Assembly (NCBI GenBank): GCA_936450465.1 | Contig: OW388297.1 | Coordinates: 50,882,630 to 50,946,629 of the forward strand | Direction of reading: 5' to 3' | DNA length: 64,000 bases | From: Gibbula magus | Lineage: Eukaryota > Mollusca > Gastropoda > Trochida > Trochidae | Part shown: positions 1-11,194 of the stretch, one piece after another | Layout of the letters: each line of letters starts with the position of its first letter | Position numbering within the stretch: position 1 is the first letter of the stretch | Notes under the pieces: generated by a model | The model's input: only the letters and a program-made list of their open reading frames with translations | Database searches by the model: none | What the model was told of the DNA's origin: nothing | Position numbers and translations under genes: made by a program

Positions 1-259
1 ATGTTTGGATGAAATGTTGGTATGCAGTAAATCCCTAATTTAAAGTCGGTCATCTTGTTTTCAAACACCATCGGGACAGTCTTTTATTCAAACCGGTTGT
101 CTCTTTCGTTATATTAAGACTTGGAGAGACAGGCGACTACGTAACGGTATTTGAAACAAACAGCTTTTTGAGTCGGATTTACATGTACCGTATCGATTAT
201 TGTATCTGTATGTATAACCGTAAACAAACCCATCAGCCTTTGGACAGTGACAGGTAATA
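1..259. other. No recognised feature
   Basis: AT-rich sequence in front of the first MITE. The open frames here are short and show no recognisable domain. Confidence 0.5.
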
Positions 260-828
260 AACTCACGGGCAAAAGAAACGTCCCCATACAAAATACAAGA
301 TATGTCAATCATCGGGCGATAAATGCGACTGAAACAGCGTTACACCATGTCTTCAGAACCCAACAATACTAAATATGAATTTTCAAAACATTATCTATTC
401 ATAACTCTGAGAAACACAAGTTTTAAGAAATGGTCGTTTTGGAATCTCCTTAACTAGACGAGATAGAAGCCTCAAAAAGCCAGTTTTGGCTTGTTTTGAG
501 ACGTCCTACAGTAAAGACGCGTCAACAAATTTAAATCAAAGAAGGTTATTTATGTGGAGGTTATCTTAAGTTAATTAAATTTCTACTTTTTCAATGTTTT
601 AAACTTAAATACTAAATATTGTGGGCCAAAAACATCTTTAAAAAACGATTTTAGCACCCCATGCCAATTTGAACAGATGTAAAAATAAAAATTGCATGTA
701 TGAAATTGTGAATATTTCTTAAGAAAACATGTGGCTACCAAATACATACAAAATCTATTTTCTCCGACATCAATATTTCATTTTATACTGTTTTCAAAAT
801 GTGGTGACGTTTCTTTTGCCCTTGAGTA
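260..828 (+). mobile_element. MITE, family A, copy 1 (Tc1/mariner type)
   Basis: The left end AACTCACGGGCAAAAGAAAC and the right end (reverse complement about ACTCAAGGGCAAAAGAAACG) form terminal inverted repeats of about 26 bp with a few mismatches. TA dinucleotides sit outside both ends (258-259 and 829-830). The interior aligns in the same orientation with the copy at 16039-16615. It has no coding capacity. TA duplication and short TIRs indicate a non-autonomous element moved by a Tc1/mariner transposase; that origin is inference. Confidence 0.75.
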
Positions 829-832
829 TACT

Positions 833-1260
833 TTGAAGGCAATATAGCACGTTTTTGCTAATTTTATTTTCCTCAAATTTGGCATTTATTTTTAAAGTTT
901 ATACAATATGCTTTTATATTATAGGGTAAACATCTCATGACACGACCCGATAAGCCGTATCCATAGAAAACGGTTAGCCGTATTGGAAGAATCTGGTACG
1001 ACGCATAAAGCGTAAAGCGACAATGTTGTGGAACTCTTCAGTATGAGAGGTAAATTTGTAGGTCTCATGCAATTTCCAGCCGGAGGCATGGTTGACCATT
1101 CCATCATTGAACCATACTTAAAACTCTGCTGTGAGTGTGTATGTATCTCTACATCAATAAGATCACTTGGACTACCTTCGAGCGGCCATTTAATGTGAAC
1201 ACACTTATTGTTTTATGAGGCCACTTTATTTTAGTAGAAAAAGTGCTAAAGCGACTTAAA
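833..1260 (+). repeat. Interspersed repeat, family B, copy 1
   Basis: This stretch aligns in reverse orientation with 21078-21598. Shared blocks include TAGCACGTTTTTGCTAATTT, AGATTTGTAGGTCTCATG-like sequence and GCGGCCATTTAATGTGAACA. The small open frame on the minus strand inside it is repeat sequence, not a gene. It is related to family C, which shares the GGCGGCCATTTTAATGTGAA block. Confidence 0.6.
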
Positions 1261-2459
1261 AACTTTTGTTAAAAATACGGCAATAATCTATCGATTTAAA
1301 GATATATAAATTAGATAAGAAAGAACGAAATCCGTCTGACTAAAATGTATTTTGATAATGAAGAAAGTGATATGGAAAATATTGAAATGTTCTTATGAGA
1401 ACGCGTAGGTGTTATTGTCTGGTTGTGTTGCTTTTAATATTTAATATGTAATCAGAACAATAAAGGAGGGAAAGGGTATAGACATGCTAAATTGAAACCA
1501 TGATAATTGATACCTTGATAATGAAGATATTTTTGGAGAAACTCAGAAACGATGATAGTTTCATGTTTTGGTGAAAGGTTTAAAACTTCATAAATTCATG
1601 ATAAGGGATGCAAATGTTAAGAAAGAACGAAATCCGTGTGACTTAAATGTATTTGATAATGAAGAAAGGGGGTAGGAAGAGGTAATCCATTTTGTAACCT
1701 TTTCCCAAATGCTTTCAAAATGATAGTCTATAGATCTATATAGATATAGAAAGTAATCAAATACAGACAAATCTATTTACAAACAATTTACCAACAAAGC
1801 TGCACTGTTTCAAAGAGTGTTTTTTGGCAAATAATATAATTTTGCTGCCGTTCAATAATTGATCTAGAATCAAATTTATTACACGTACATGTAATTTTAC
1901 ACATGGTCTAGATATAGGGGTGTTGCAGATTTTGTCAGACGCTCCAGTCTACAGAGACAACAAACAATAAAACACGTTATAAATCTCAAATTAATGAACC
2001 TTGTTTTTAAATTTGGTAAGGAGAAAGACGTTAATCTATTTTAATTTTAATGTCAATATGGGAGGGGGGGGGGGGGGGGGGGGGGGGGGGCACTCGTTGT
2101 GCTGCATAAATGTTTTAGGCTTTAATAGGTCCGGCTCACCATATCTACTGTTTACAGTGCGAATAAATTCATTTAGCTTACATATTCACCCCCAATCGCC
2201 AAATATATAACAATATATAATATAAAACAATACTAGTTTCCAATTTTAAATTGAGTAACATCATTATGCATGTGCAGAAATTTAAACTGCACGTCCCATT
2301 TACATGCTCAAAATTACGTTTGACTCATTGGCGCGGGTCAATTGCGATGAATTGTCCGATTTTCGATCAGATATCTCTACTTTAATTTTACCTTCATATC
2401 GTCAACATACTAAGTCGAGTATCATCAAAAGGTAGTTTTTTGCAACAGTTTGTACTTAC
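1261..2459. other. AT-rich intronic/intergenic stretch with small local duplications
   Basis: No gene recognised. A short block (AAGAAAGAACGAAATCCGT) occurs at about 1318 and again at about 1619. A block at about 1385-1530 is repeated at about 2985-3140. A run of 27 G residues is listed separately. Confidence 0.5.
2064..2090 (+). repeat. Poly-G run (G27)
   Basis: Twenty-seven consecutive G residues, preceded by GGGA. Such tracts are length-unstable, can form G-quadruplexes and are prone to sequencing-length error. It gives rise to a spurious glycine-run open frame. Confidence 0.9.
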
Positions 2460-2656
2460 CGATAAAGTAACAGCTACACCATTTATGACGTTTGGAATAT
2501 GTGACCCCAACATCACAATTAAAGGATGTACCTTTAAGCCGTCAAAATAAATATCCATATCAATCTTATTTAATTTGTAACAAACTTTCCTAACCATAAT
2601 AATGGTGTCCACGATGGTTTCGAGTGGAAGATTTGTGTTTTTAATCTCGACAAATG
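2460..2656 (-). CDS. Candidate internal exon of the host gene (uncertain)
   Basis: On the minus strand a possible acceptor (TTATAATCAG) precedes a 197-nt stretch that is open throughout in one frame and ends at a strong donor match (GTAAGTAC). The translation begins FVEIKNTNLPLE and ends NGVAVTLS; it has a weak beta-rich, cadherin-like look but no diagnostic motif. It needs two carried bases (phase 1 entry), whereas the upstream exon at 4490-4712 leaves phase 2, so at least one further exon would have to lie between them. It could be chance; RNA evidence would decide. Confidence 0.3.
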
Positions 2657-3124
2657 CTGATTATAAAGTCCCTTTTGAGTCAATGGCTAAAAACAGCCTC
2701 GGTCGATGTACAAAGGTAGTTGATTAAAGATGTCATAGTGGCATTTTAATGGGTTAAAGGTTAAAGGGGATTTGATATGTGGTTCTCTATTCCGCCTCAA
2801 GGAAATTTTGCTAGAACCGAGCAATTATTCGTATCAGAACAGAGAAATTCAAAGGGAGTAAGTTATGTTGTAAGAGGTACATAAGAGGGAGATTCCATCA
2901 GCTAAATGGACTGAAATATTAATAATGCAAAAGCGTTATATATTAGTCATGTGTACCAACACACAATGTTCTTGATGTCTTCTAAATGTTGAAATGCTCT
3001 TATGTCTCATTATGCTCATTGTCTGGTTGTATTTAACCCAACAAAGGATTTTAATATTTAATATGTATCATATCAGGACATTAAAGGAAGGAAATGGTAA
3101 CAATAGAAATGCTAATCTGATAAT

Positions 3125-3502
3125 TGATATTTACGAGGAACATTCATGGATTATGAGAACATCTTTTAATGCAAATATGTGTCTATACCAACGTGTTCAC
3201 AACAAACTAACCTATCATATTCTCAATTAGCATATCTACATCCTGACTTTAAATCTGCCCTTCGAGTATGCATACAAATTTTATCACGTGGTAAAATTTC
3301 TACAGAGTGCAAACTTTGCCATAAACATACCTTCGACTATGATACTCATATATTGTTACATTGTGAACATGTTAAATGTGACAGAAATAATTTCTTTACG
3401 TTTATGATAGATTTTCTTGAAGTGGAAACGTATGTTGCATTTGAACTACAAGATGAAACAGACAAGTTAGCTTTCCTTCTCGGGGGCATAACTGATTTTT
3501 AA
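3125..3502 (+). pseudogene. LINE fragment: C-terminal zinc-binding domain of a reverse transcriptase protein
   Basis: The second half is open from 3179 to a stop at 3502. It carries a Cys-x2-Cys ... His-x4-Cys pattern (CKLCHKHT ... THILLHC), the knuckle found after the RT domain of APE-type non-LTR retrotransposons. The preceding segment (HSWIMRTSFNANM ... VHNKL) is in another frame, implying a frameshift near 3230. Only the C-terminal end of the protein is present, consistent with a 5'-truncated, decayed insertion. It appears related to the fragment at 15503-16816. Family assignment rests on the motif and general resemblance. Confidence 0.6.
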
Positions 3503-3826
3503 CCGATATATTGAACACGACACTTGGGAAATCATTGTTCTAAACTTTTCACAATAAGACGCCACCCGTTACAATATTACACTTAATGATTAATCTGCTC
3601 TATTATCTCTCTTACATAATATTAGTAGATGGCTGATCAATGTGAATATCTTTATGTATTGATAATTTAATGACACATATACTTTGGGCACAAGCACTCG
3701 TAAAAGGGGCAAATGGAGGACATTTGTTGCAGCGTTATGTTCCATCGGGAACGAAGTGGATTAAGTAAGTAATAACATGATTTAATGATCCGGATCCTTT
3801 AGGTATATTTAAAATTCCATTGTACC

Positions 3827-3932
3827 ACAGGACAAAAAGTGGTGGAATCCGCTTGCCGGATCCTTCCGAAATCCAATTTTTGGGAGAATCTGAAAGGATC
3901 CGGCAATAGGATTCCACCACTATTTGTCCTGT
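3827..3932. repeat. Imperfect hairpin (39-bp arms)
   Basis: Arms 3827-3865 and 3894-3932 are inverted copies with about three mismatches, separated by 28 bases. Both contain CCGGATCC and GGTGGAATCC sequence. No target duplication was recognised. It may be a fold-back repeat or a small structured element. Confidence 0.7.
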
Positions 3933-4032
3933 GTACATAGACACTGACACTGACACAGGAGCTACACGACTGCATATATGTACTCAAGACAATTGGGTGT
4001 GTGCAGAAACAAAATGTGTTGAAACTTTTTAA

Positions 4033-4311
4033 CATATTCGAAATGCCTGTACTGTTTGGGAAACAGACGAAATGATTACTGCCTGGACTTGCCACTACCT
4101 TCCCGCACTCAAAGCTTTCATCGAAGGACTGGTGATTGACTCACGGAAAAAGACAAGCGAGTGTACGGACACTCGTCCGAAGAAACCTCCAAGAAATAAG
4201 ATATCGGTAGATGCACTACGTTGTGACTTTGATTCATCGGCATACGTCGATTTTACTCAGACTGACGCCTACGTAAATTGTTACATAGGAAGCCAACAGG
4301 AGTATATTTAG
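4033..4311 (+). CDS. Unrecognised open frame with protein-like composition
   Basis: The frame is open from 4033 to a stop at 4309-4311; the first ATG is at 4072 (79 codons plus stop). The translation has a basic middle (RKKTSECTDTRPKKPPRNK) and an acidic, tyrosine-rich end (DSSAYVDFTQTDAYVNCY). I do not recognise the family. The composition is less AT-driven than its neighbours, which suggests coding origin, perhaps a fragment of a mobile-element protein or a retrocopy. It lies on the strand opposite to the host gene and inside its span. Confidence 0.3.
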   Translation, partial: HIRNACTVWETDEMITAWTCHYLPALKAFIEGLVIDSRKKTSECTDTRPKKPPRNKISVDALRCDFDSSAYVDFTQTDAYVNCYIGSQQEYI

Positions 4312-4489
4312 GCCGAACATAATAGTGCGTCTTTTCACAGAAGAATAACATATACAATCATTTTTCTTTTAATATGATGGTAATATCATTACGATTACAC
4401 ATATTTCTAATCTTCCGAATTCTAGAACATTGGATAATTCTGTTCGTGATTATTGGAAAAAAAACTGACATAGATTGAAACACACTTAC

Positions 4490-4712
4490 TTGAATGTGAG
4501 TATATAAAATCTATCAACCTCATAATCCAACAGTGTTGTCGTTCTCACTACCTTTCCACTCAGTTTGAAATGTGAAGATTCTGGGTTCATGATAATATCA
4601 ACTTCCGGTGTAACTTCAATTTGATAAACAACAGTTCCTATGGCAATATCCTCTTTAACAACAATCCTGGAAGATCCATCACGCTGTGGAGCAGAGAAAA
4701 CAAGTTCTTCCT
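4490..4712 (-). CDS. Host gene exon: cadherin-like segment
   Basis: On the minus strand the acceptor TTTTTTTCAG is followed by 223 nt open in a single frame and then a consensus donor (AA then GTAAGTG). The translation starts EELVFSAPQRDG and contains GTVVYQIEV, FKLSG and LLDYEVDRFYILTF. This order (G-x-V-hydrophobic strand, F-x-L, LDYE, Y-x-L-x-hydrophobic) is typical of an extracellular cadherin repeat. Entry is phase 1, matching the phase-1 exit of the exon at 18618-19073, so the two should splice in frame. Exit is phase 2; the next exon was not found with confidence. The cadherin call comes from pattern recognition over one partial repeat. Confidence 0.65.
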
Positions 4713-5132
4713 CTGAAAAAAATAATAAGATGTGTTTATTCGAATCATTTTATTATTTTTGTAATTCTAAAACGTAAAAACTTCTTTGTGTAACTATGCC
4801 CTTATGATTTTACGACGCTCCAGAGTATGCTCTCCTACGAGGAGGTAAACACATGCTGGAACCAAGCTTGTTTTTACTGTAACTGGGTCAAACCACAGTC
4901 CTTTTACCATACAAAACTGTAGATTTTCAACGAATATAAGCTCTAACGGAACTTGCCTCGTGTGATCATTTGCAGGTTTAGCTGTTTGTAAACTCCATCA
5001 ACCAATGAGCGAGACATAGTAATGTGTAAGTTCGTTTATGTATGCACTTGAGTAGGACCACCCAAAATCATTATGAAACACATGTATTTTGTATTTTGTT
5101 TTACCATAGTAAATCTGACTGAAGCATATATA

Positions 5133-6731
5133 CGCAGTAAAAAAAGTTAAGCACCCCCAAATTAAAAGTTGTATACCATTTGGGATTTTATGATCATGTT
5201 ATTCAATTCGATATACAGGCCAAATATGGTATTCTGGATGGGAACTGGTGTGGTTTCTGTTATGGAACGGTTCTCACGAACGGAGCTATTGGCATGCATA
5301 TCATGCAACCCATGAATTCAGCAAAATGCAGTTTCACCCTTCGACTTACCATGGCTAAATAAACGCCTTTTACGGCTTCAGTGTCAGTTCAATACACAAA
5401 ATTCATGAACAATGCCACGAAGGAGATTGTCCAACGCTACGAGATGGCAAATTATTGGACAGCATTTAGCAGGTTTCTCGTACAAGGAAATTGGGAGAAG
5501 AACTGGTTACCACTATTGGGTCATCAATCGTTTAGTGAGGAAACATGCCCAAACTAACCATGTTCTCGATCGACCACGTTCCGGAAGGCCCCGAGCTACC
5601 ACATTGCAAGAGGACAGGAACCTATTGCGTCATCAACGACGTCAACCGTTTGCGTCAAGTACCGTTTTGAAACAAGCCTGGCTACCCTATAGACGTATCA
5701 GCAATCAGGCGGTGAGGAACCGCCTCAAAGCAGCAGGTTTAAGGTCTCGACGTCCAAACCTTACTAATCGTCATAAACGGGATCGAAGGATGTGGTGTGG
5801 TGACCGGCAGCGATGGAACCTGAGGTCATGGAGACGTATCCCCTGGTCAGACGAAAGTCGCTTCCTCCTCCATACCGTTGACGGGCGAATCAGAGTTCGG
5901 AGAGTCAAGAACAGTCGATACACACCAAGGAACATTCTTCCAAGGGCTCCATATGGTGGAGGATCCGTTATGGTGTTGGGTTGCTTTTCTTTTGATTGCA
6001 AGTTGGATTTGGTGACACTAAAAGCCACACTTACCGGCGCCCGCTACATTGCAGAAGTGTTTGATCCAGTTTTGATTGACCATTTTGATGATCACAGACT
6101 TGCAACTCGACCCCTGTTCATTGATGATAATGCTCGGCCTCACCGTTCACGAGCTGTGACTCAACATCTGGAGAACAATGCTGTTTATCGTATCCCCTTG
6201 CCAGCATTGTCTCCAGATTTGAATCCCATCGAGCATGTCTGGGACATGATTGGTCGACGTCTACAGAGAAGGAACCCTGCTCCACACAATCTAAGACAAC
6301 TGGAGGCCGCACTTCACGATGAGTGGCAGCAAATCCCCATGGAAGAATTAAAGAACCTTGTCAGGGGTATGCCCACTGCAGCAGTACTTCAGGCACGCGG
6401 TGGCAGCACACGATATTGACACTAAATCGTTCCTAAGACAATGGCACGGGTTATTCAGTATGATTTCTTCATCATGTTCAGCCGTCAAACTTGAAATGAC
6501 AATACATTTACGAGTATGTGTTTTACACCATTTTCCAGTCAATTTTTGTTTCCTGTTTATGGTCAATTTGAAATCTCTGAAGATTACACAAAAATGTCAA
6601 CGAATATAACAATTAATTACACTCCTGAAATTCGTTTCCCCCCTGTGGGATGGTTAGTTTTGCTATAATGGGTCTCTGAAACATACCCATATCAAAAAAA
6701 AGAAGGGGGTGCTTAACTTTTTTTTACTGTG
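5133..6731 (+). mobile_element. Tc1-like DNA transposon, apparently full length
   Basis: Terminal inverted repeats of about 26 bp are present: left about 5133-5158 and right about 6705-6731, both containing CAGTAAAAAAAGTTAAGCAC or its complement and a run of C residues. About 1.6 kb overall, the usual Tc1 size. A TA lies just outside the left end; the right side reads TT, so the duplication is not clean. It carries one uninterrupted transposase gene and sits in the large intron of the host gene. Confidence 0.85.
5412..6419 (+). CDS. Tc1-like transposase (DD34E), intact
   Basis: 335 residues, the normal length for Tc1-family transposases, which cut and paste DNA at TA sites in the nucleus. 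The N-terminal part (about residues 1-110) is a paired-type helix-turn-helix DNA-binding region joined by a GRPR-type hook (SGRPR, residues 57-61). The catalytic triad is visible: D147 in PWSDESRF, D239 in FIDDNARPH and E274 in LSPDLNPIEHVWD, with 34 residues between the last two. There is no internal stop or frameshift, so the copy could still encode an active enzyme. The start was chosen at MPRRRLSN because this is the usual family N-terminus. It lies about 280 bp inside the left inverted repeat. Activity itself cannot be judged from sequence. Confidence 0.92.
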   Translation: MPRRRLSNATRWQIIGQHLAGFSYKEIGRRTGYHYWVINRLVRKHAQTNHVLDRPRSGRPRATTLQEDRNLLRHQRRQPFASSTVLKQAWLPYRRISNQAVRNRLKAAGLRSRRPNLTNRHKRDRRMWCGDRQRWNLRSWRRIPWSDESRFLLHTVDGRIRVRRVKNSRYTPRNILPRAPYGGGSVMVLGCFSFDCKLDLVTLKATLTGARYIAEVFDPVLIDHFDDHRLATRPLFIDDNARPHRSRAVTQHLENNAVYRIPLPALSPDLNPIEHVWDMIGRRLQRRNPAPHNLRQLEAALHDEWQQIPMEELKNLVRGMPTAAVLQARGGSTRY

Positions 6732-7149
6732 TTTAAATACTCACGGCATGTACTCTAAAACAAAATATCATAATACAACCGATGTCGTACTTCGAAAAAT
6801 ATTTAATAGTACTTTGAAATAACAAGGTAACTTCAGTGTTAAAATAGACAGTTTTCCGAGGAATAAAAGTAACAAAAAAGTATATCTACCGAGATACGAA
6901 TTCATAATCGTTCGGAGGTTTTCTCGCCAAAACCTCTGATGACGACCCGTAAGCTCGCATGTTCTTACGCAATTTAGGTAGGCTATCAAAAGACAAATGC
7001 TTTCGGTGCGAGAAGCTAGGTGTAGATTACGATCGTTTATAAACTATCTTGTGATTGGTCAACTCTGTGATTTGGTCTGCACTGAACTGGCACGGAACAA
7101 ACGCGTTAACGGGGTGTCCTCAGGCCATGTGAAGAGGAATCTATAGAAT

Positions 7150-7465
7150 CAGTTCGCATGATGGCCGAGAGGGGACATCGCTCTTTCGCCCTCTGGCAAC
7201 AACGCGATAAAGCGATAAAGCGATATGGACACGCGACAAAGCGATATAGCAACACGAAAAAGCGATAACATCGAATGACAAAGCGATAGTGTCGCACGAC
7301 AAAGCGATAAGGCCGCACGACACAGCGATAAGGAGGCACAACAAAGCGATATTGCCGCACAACAAAGCGATAAAAACATTTCGCTTTATCGCTCTTTCGC
7401 TTTATCGCTCTTTCGCTTTATCGCTTTATCGCTCTATCGCTCTTTCGCTCTTTCGCTTTGTCGCC
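7150..7465 (-). repeat. Composite minisatellite, copy 1 (21-mer plus 8-mer arrays)
   Basis: A flank containing GCCGAGAGGGGACATCGCTC is followed by about eight units of 21 bp (each with a GACAAAGCGAT-type core, about 7205-7370). Next comes an array of 8-bp units of the type CGCTTTAT / CGCTCTTT (about 7377-7455). In this copy the 8-mers run in the opposite orientation to the 21-mers. The same flank and both arrays recur, inverted, at 17670-18485. Open frames in all phases here are a product of the repeat, not genes. Confidence 0.85.
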
Positions 7466-7469
7466 CCAC

Positions 7470-8828
7470 TGTACCTTTTTGGAATATTTGAGAGTGGAGA
7501 CTATTTTTTTCAAACGAAATGATTTTATGTGTTGTTCTTGCAGTTAAACTTTTTAATTGCATGTACTTGTCTGAAATTATTAATGTTCTAACTAAATGAT
7601 GATACTTGACCTTTAAGGCTACTTCAAAAGATGTGCTTTATGCTCATTAAGATTTAATTGATTCAAAAAATTTAAGGAAAACAGGAAGCAGGAAAACCAA
7701 AGAGAATACCAATGTTTTGTAATGGAATACCAAGATTTGTAGAGGTATTTAAAAACAGTTCCAGTCAAGCAGAATTGTTTTATATATGATCATATTTTTC
7801 AAAAAACGAGAGAGATGTTTTCATTCTCTGTTTTACAAAATGCACAATTCTCGTCATTTACAAACTGCATATAGTTTTAAACTCCTTCTTGGTATTAACT
7901 ATTCTGTGTAATTTTACATCATTTGTACAGCATCTGTACCGCAAAAAAAACCTATTTTCCCATTTTAAAGAATGAAGATCGAAATGCCCACTTTTCATAT
8001 ACATTTGTTCATTTAATACCATTATTCACACGGTCACAACATATCTTGAGCCCTTATAAGCTTTAAATCATTTAAGTTATTAAATGCCTTACTAATAATC
8101 AAGGTATATATCCGCATGCGAAATTCATTACAAATACATAACCAAACTAGTACATATTTATGGATTAATTAATTGACACCCTCAATTTTACAAGTAAAAT
8201 TCATTTGATAATGAATTTGATAATAGTTCTAAAAACGTCTAAAAACGTAAAATTGTCTAATTTAGAAAAAAATTAAAGTAGGCCTTTTGCTGTGCAAATA
8301 AATGTAATAAGGAGAAAGAAGACACTTGGAGGAACTATATAATCATGGGATATTTCATTCCTATATAGCTAGTGCTTATCACCATTTACTGACGTAATTG
8401 TACAATTAGTTTCATATTTTATATAATAGTTATATTTCATTTTCTTGTGTACTTTATCTATACCATGTTCTAAGCTCATTTATTAAATAAACATCCAGTT
8501 GCCTTTCAATCAGTCTCAATCTCGTATTTCTTATACATTATAATTACATAACATATTAACTGACATCCAATCAATGTCATCAATCAATATATAGCCCCAT
8601 ACATCAATCCTATTTATTGTGTAAACAACGCATCAATTTATTTTAAAAACACCTCATGTCTATTTATTTCCTTATTTGGTGATGGTGGTAGTAAATTATG
8701 CCTCCACATTTGGATTATATTTAAAGTCTATACTTGTGTAATTTTTTATATACGAATACCGTGCAAATTTACGTACAGAACGAGTTTATCAGATGGTAAG
8801 CTGATTGAACCAACCATTCAATTGTTTT
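7470..8828. other. AT-rich stretch without recognised genes
   Basis: Intronic sequence of the host gene by position. No coding segment, RNA gene or clear mobile element was recognised. Confidence 0.5.
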
Positions 8829-8950
8829 AAAGACGACTTTGTAACCTCCAATAATTATCCGAATGTAACCTAAGCTCCATACTCTGAAGACGCGCATCTT
8901 ATCATCATATTATTAAGTCATGACCATGCACAGAGTTCGCAGTTTTTATG
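8829..8950 (+). repeat. Dispersed repeat, copy 1
   Basis: About 120 bp starting GACGACTTTGTAACCTCC aligns in the same orientation with 14727-14850. Shared elements include TAACCTC, GAGCTCCAT-type sequence and GCGCGGAGTTC-type sequence. Identity is moderate. Confidence 0.5.
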
Positions 8951-9089
8951 TCCTTGTAACATTATCCCCAATATTGCAGCAAGGGTTGAACGTGGACATT
9001 GTTAGTTTAGAAATGAGCAAATGTAATTATAATTCAATAGTGGTTAAGATTATTATACTATAGCAGAATAACAGCATTTGCTTATGCTT

Positions 9090-9337
9090 ATTGTTTACAA
9101 TTGAGATTAGCAGAAGAAGGTATTCAATGTTGGGCTCTAAATGTCAGAAATATTCTCTATGAATATGTTTTTTGGTGTATGTGGCAAAATGAAGATTTTG
9201 CCTGTATTAGTTCGTTTATAGCAGCCTTAAAGGAGAGGTATATATCTATTGATACTCAAAAGTGGTCAGAAACTGTTTCAACACATTCTAAACTTCAAAA
9301 GTTTTTCTTCGCTATGAACATTGCTTGTCCATTGTAA
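9090..9337 (+). pseudogene. LINE fragment (post-RT region)
   Basis: An open segment beginning LRLAEEGIQCWALNVRN and including YEYVFWCMWQNEDF and ISIDTQKWSETVSTHSKL. This resembles the region just after the reverse transcriptase domain of invertebrate APE-type LINE proteins (a W-x-N-x-(I/V)-(R/K)-x-(I/L)-L ... W pattern), also seen at 16616-16816. It ends at a stop at 9335-9337. No start, RT domain or zinc knuckle is present, so it is a fragment. Confidence 0.5.
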
Positions 9338-9439
9338 ACATCCGAACATATATAATTAGAAATACATGCTATTTAGATAGTGAACAAATATAACAAGGTT
9401 GCATTTGGGATAACACTACCTTCAATAGTACAAATTCTC

Positions 9440-9500
9440 GTACTTTTCGGGCCGAGTACCATGCGGGATTCGAACCCACACCCTCAGAGTAACTCTGAAA
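9440..9500 (-). repeat. tRNA-like SINE head fragment
   Basis: On the minus strand the sequence contains GGGTTCGAATCCCGCATGG-like sequence, a perfect RNA polymerase III B box. No complete tRNA cloverleaf or A box was identified beside it. Interpreted as a fragment of a tRNA-derived SINE, not a tRNA gene. Confidence 0.5.
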
Positions 9501-9853
9501 TACTTTGCCAATTGTGTATTATCCCATGCACTGAGTCAGAATACCATTTTGTATTATTTAGCCATTTCTCAATGTTTTACGAACGACTTTACCCATATAT
9601 TACATTGAAATTCCTGGATATGAAAAATCTATTCAATTGTTTAACTCTTTAGCGAAATAGATGTAAACAACTAGGATGTCCTCAACAGTCAGGAACATTT
9701 ATTTTACTACTATTCACTGTATAATGCCATGGACCTCCTTTCTGATTAAAACTATCTCTCCATAATTAACATTGCAATTGTGTATTGTATATATGTGTAT
9801 GTGTATGTATGTATATGCATTTGTATGTGTGTATATGCATATGCGTATAAATA

Positions 9854-11144
9854 CGAGGGGCGTTCAATAAGTGTTGCAAGCGGGGCATTGGTGTTTACAT
9901 AAACAGTGTCCGCTTATAGCAGGTGTTACTATAGTCAAAACATAACATTGACACATGTCAAAACAATTTCTAGACATAACAATTATTTAGATATAATAGT
10001 TGCGCTGACCTAGGGGTCTCCATAATCATGGATTCTCTCAAACATGAACAACGCGCGGGGATCAAGTTCCTTACTAAAGAGGGATGCAAAGCTACAGAAA
10101 TACATAATCGTATGTGTAATGTGATGGGTAAGGATGCTCCTAACTTTTCAACAGTTTGTCGCTGGTCTCTTCAGTTCAAGTGGGGCAGGGAGTCCTTAGA
10201 CGATGACCCACGGTCAGGCAGACCATCTGAAGTCACCCGACCGGAAGTTATTGCCGCTATCGAAAGACGAATTTTAGCTGACCGCTGTGTTAAAGATTCT
10301 GAACTGGAATTCCAGATATCAGTTGGAAGTGTTGAAAAAATAATTCATGACCATCTTGGTATGTTCAAGGTATCTGCAAGATGGGTACCCAGAAACCTCA
10401 CAGCACAAGATCGCCAGAAAAGAACCGAAAGTTGCATGGAGCTCCTGGATCGGTTTAATGCGGATGACGCCAGGTTTTTTGTCTCGTCTGGTGACAGGTG
10501 ACGAAACCTGGATCCACCACTGGGACCCGGAAACTAAACTGGAATCCAAGCAATGAAAGCACCCGAGTTCACCGCCTCCCCTGAAGTTTCGCACTCAACC
10601 ATCAGCTGGCAAGGTTATGGCGACAATATTTTGGGATGCAAAAGGCATATTATTAATTGATTACTTGCCAACCAAAACTACAATGAATGGTCAATATTAT
10701 GCCAACCTAATGCAAGAATTGCGAAAGACAATTCGACAGAAACGCCGTGGAATGTTGACATGTGGTGTTCTGATTTTGCATGACAGCGCTCCAGTCCACA
10801 AGTCAAGAGTTGCACAGGCCGCTATACGTGATTGTGGATTCGAACAGCTTAACCACCCACCCTACAGCCCAGACCTAGCCCCCAGTGACTACTTCCTGTT
10901 CAGAAACCTGAAATCCGCCCTACGTGGAAGGCACTTCCGGGATGACGAAGACGTCAAAGCTGCCACAGAGGCGTGGTTAGGGGGGCAAACGGAAGACTTC
11001 TACAAAAGCGGCATCAAAAGTCTTAAAGAGAAATGGAATAAGTGTATTGAGGTGAAGGGTAACTATATTGAAAAATAAAAGTAAAAAATTGACTACGCGA
11101 GTTGGTTTTATATTGAAGTTGCAACACTTATTGAACGCCCCTCG
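9854..11144 (+). mobile_element. Mariner element, complete ends, broken gene
   Basis: Inverted repeats CGAGGGGCGTTCAATAAGTG (and further bases) lie at 9854-9879 and, complemented, at about 11119-11144. TA target duplications lie at 9852-9853 and 11145-11146. Length is 1,291 bp, the classic mariner size. It is inserted in a TG/TA-rich simple sequence just upstream of the LINE at 11195. The transposase gene is disrupted. Confidence 0.92.
10028..11078 (+). pseudogene. Mariner transposase pseudogene (DD34D)
   Basis: The first part (10028-10501) starts MDSLKHEQRAGIKFL and has the N-terminal helix-turn-helix region and the hook SGRPSEV. Reading leaves frame at a run of six T residues near 10476-10481, where one extra T accounts for the shift. 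The next frame carries the first catalytic Asp (VTGDETWIHH). An in-frame TGA at 10554-10556 follows, at a place where mariners usually have Trp. From 10557 the frame stays open to 11078 with the second and third Asp in ILHDSAPVHKS and YSPDLAPSDYF, 34 residues between them. One frameshift and one nonsense change make this copy non-autonomous; ends are intact, so it could in principle still be mobilised by a related enzyme. Confidence 0.9.
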
Positions 11145-11194
11145 TATGTGTCTATGTGTCTATGTGCATAGGCATATGTACATGTACATAGACT

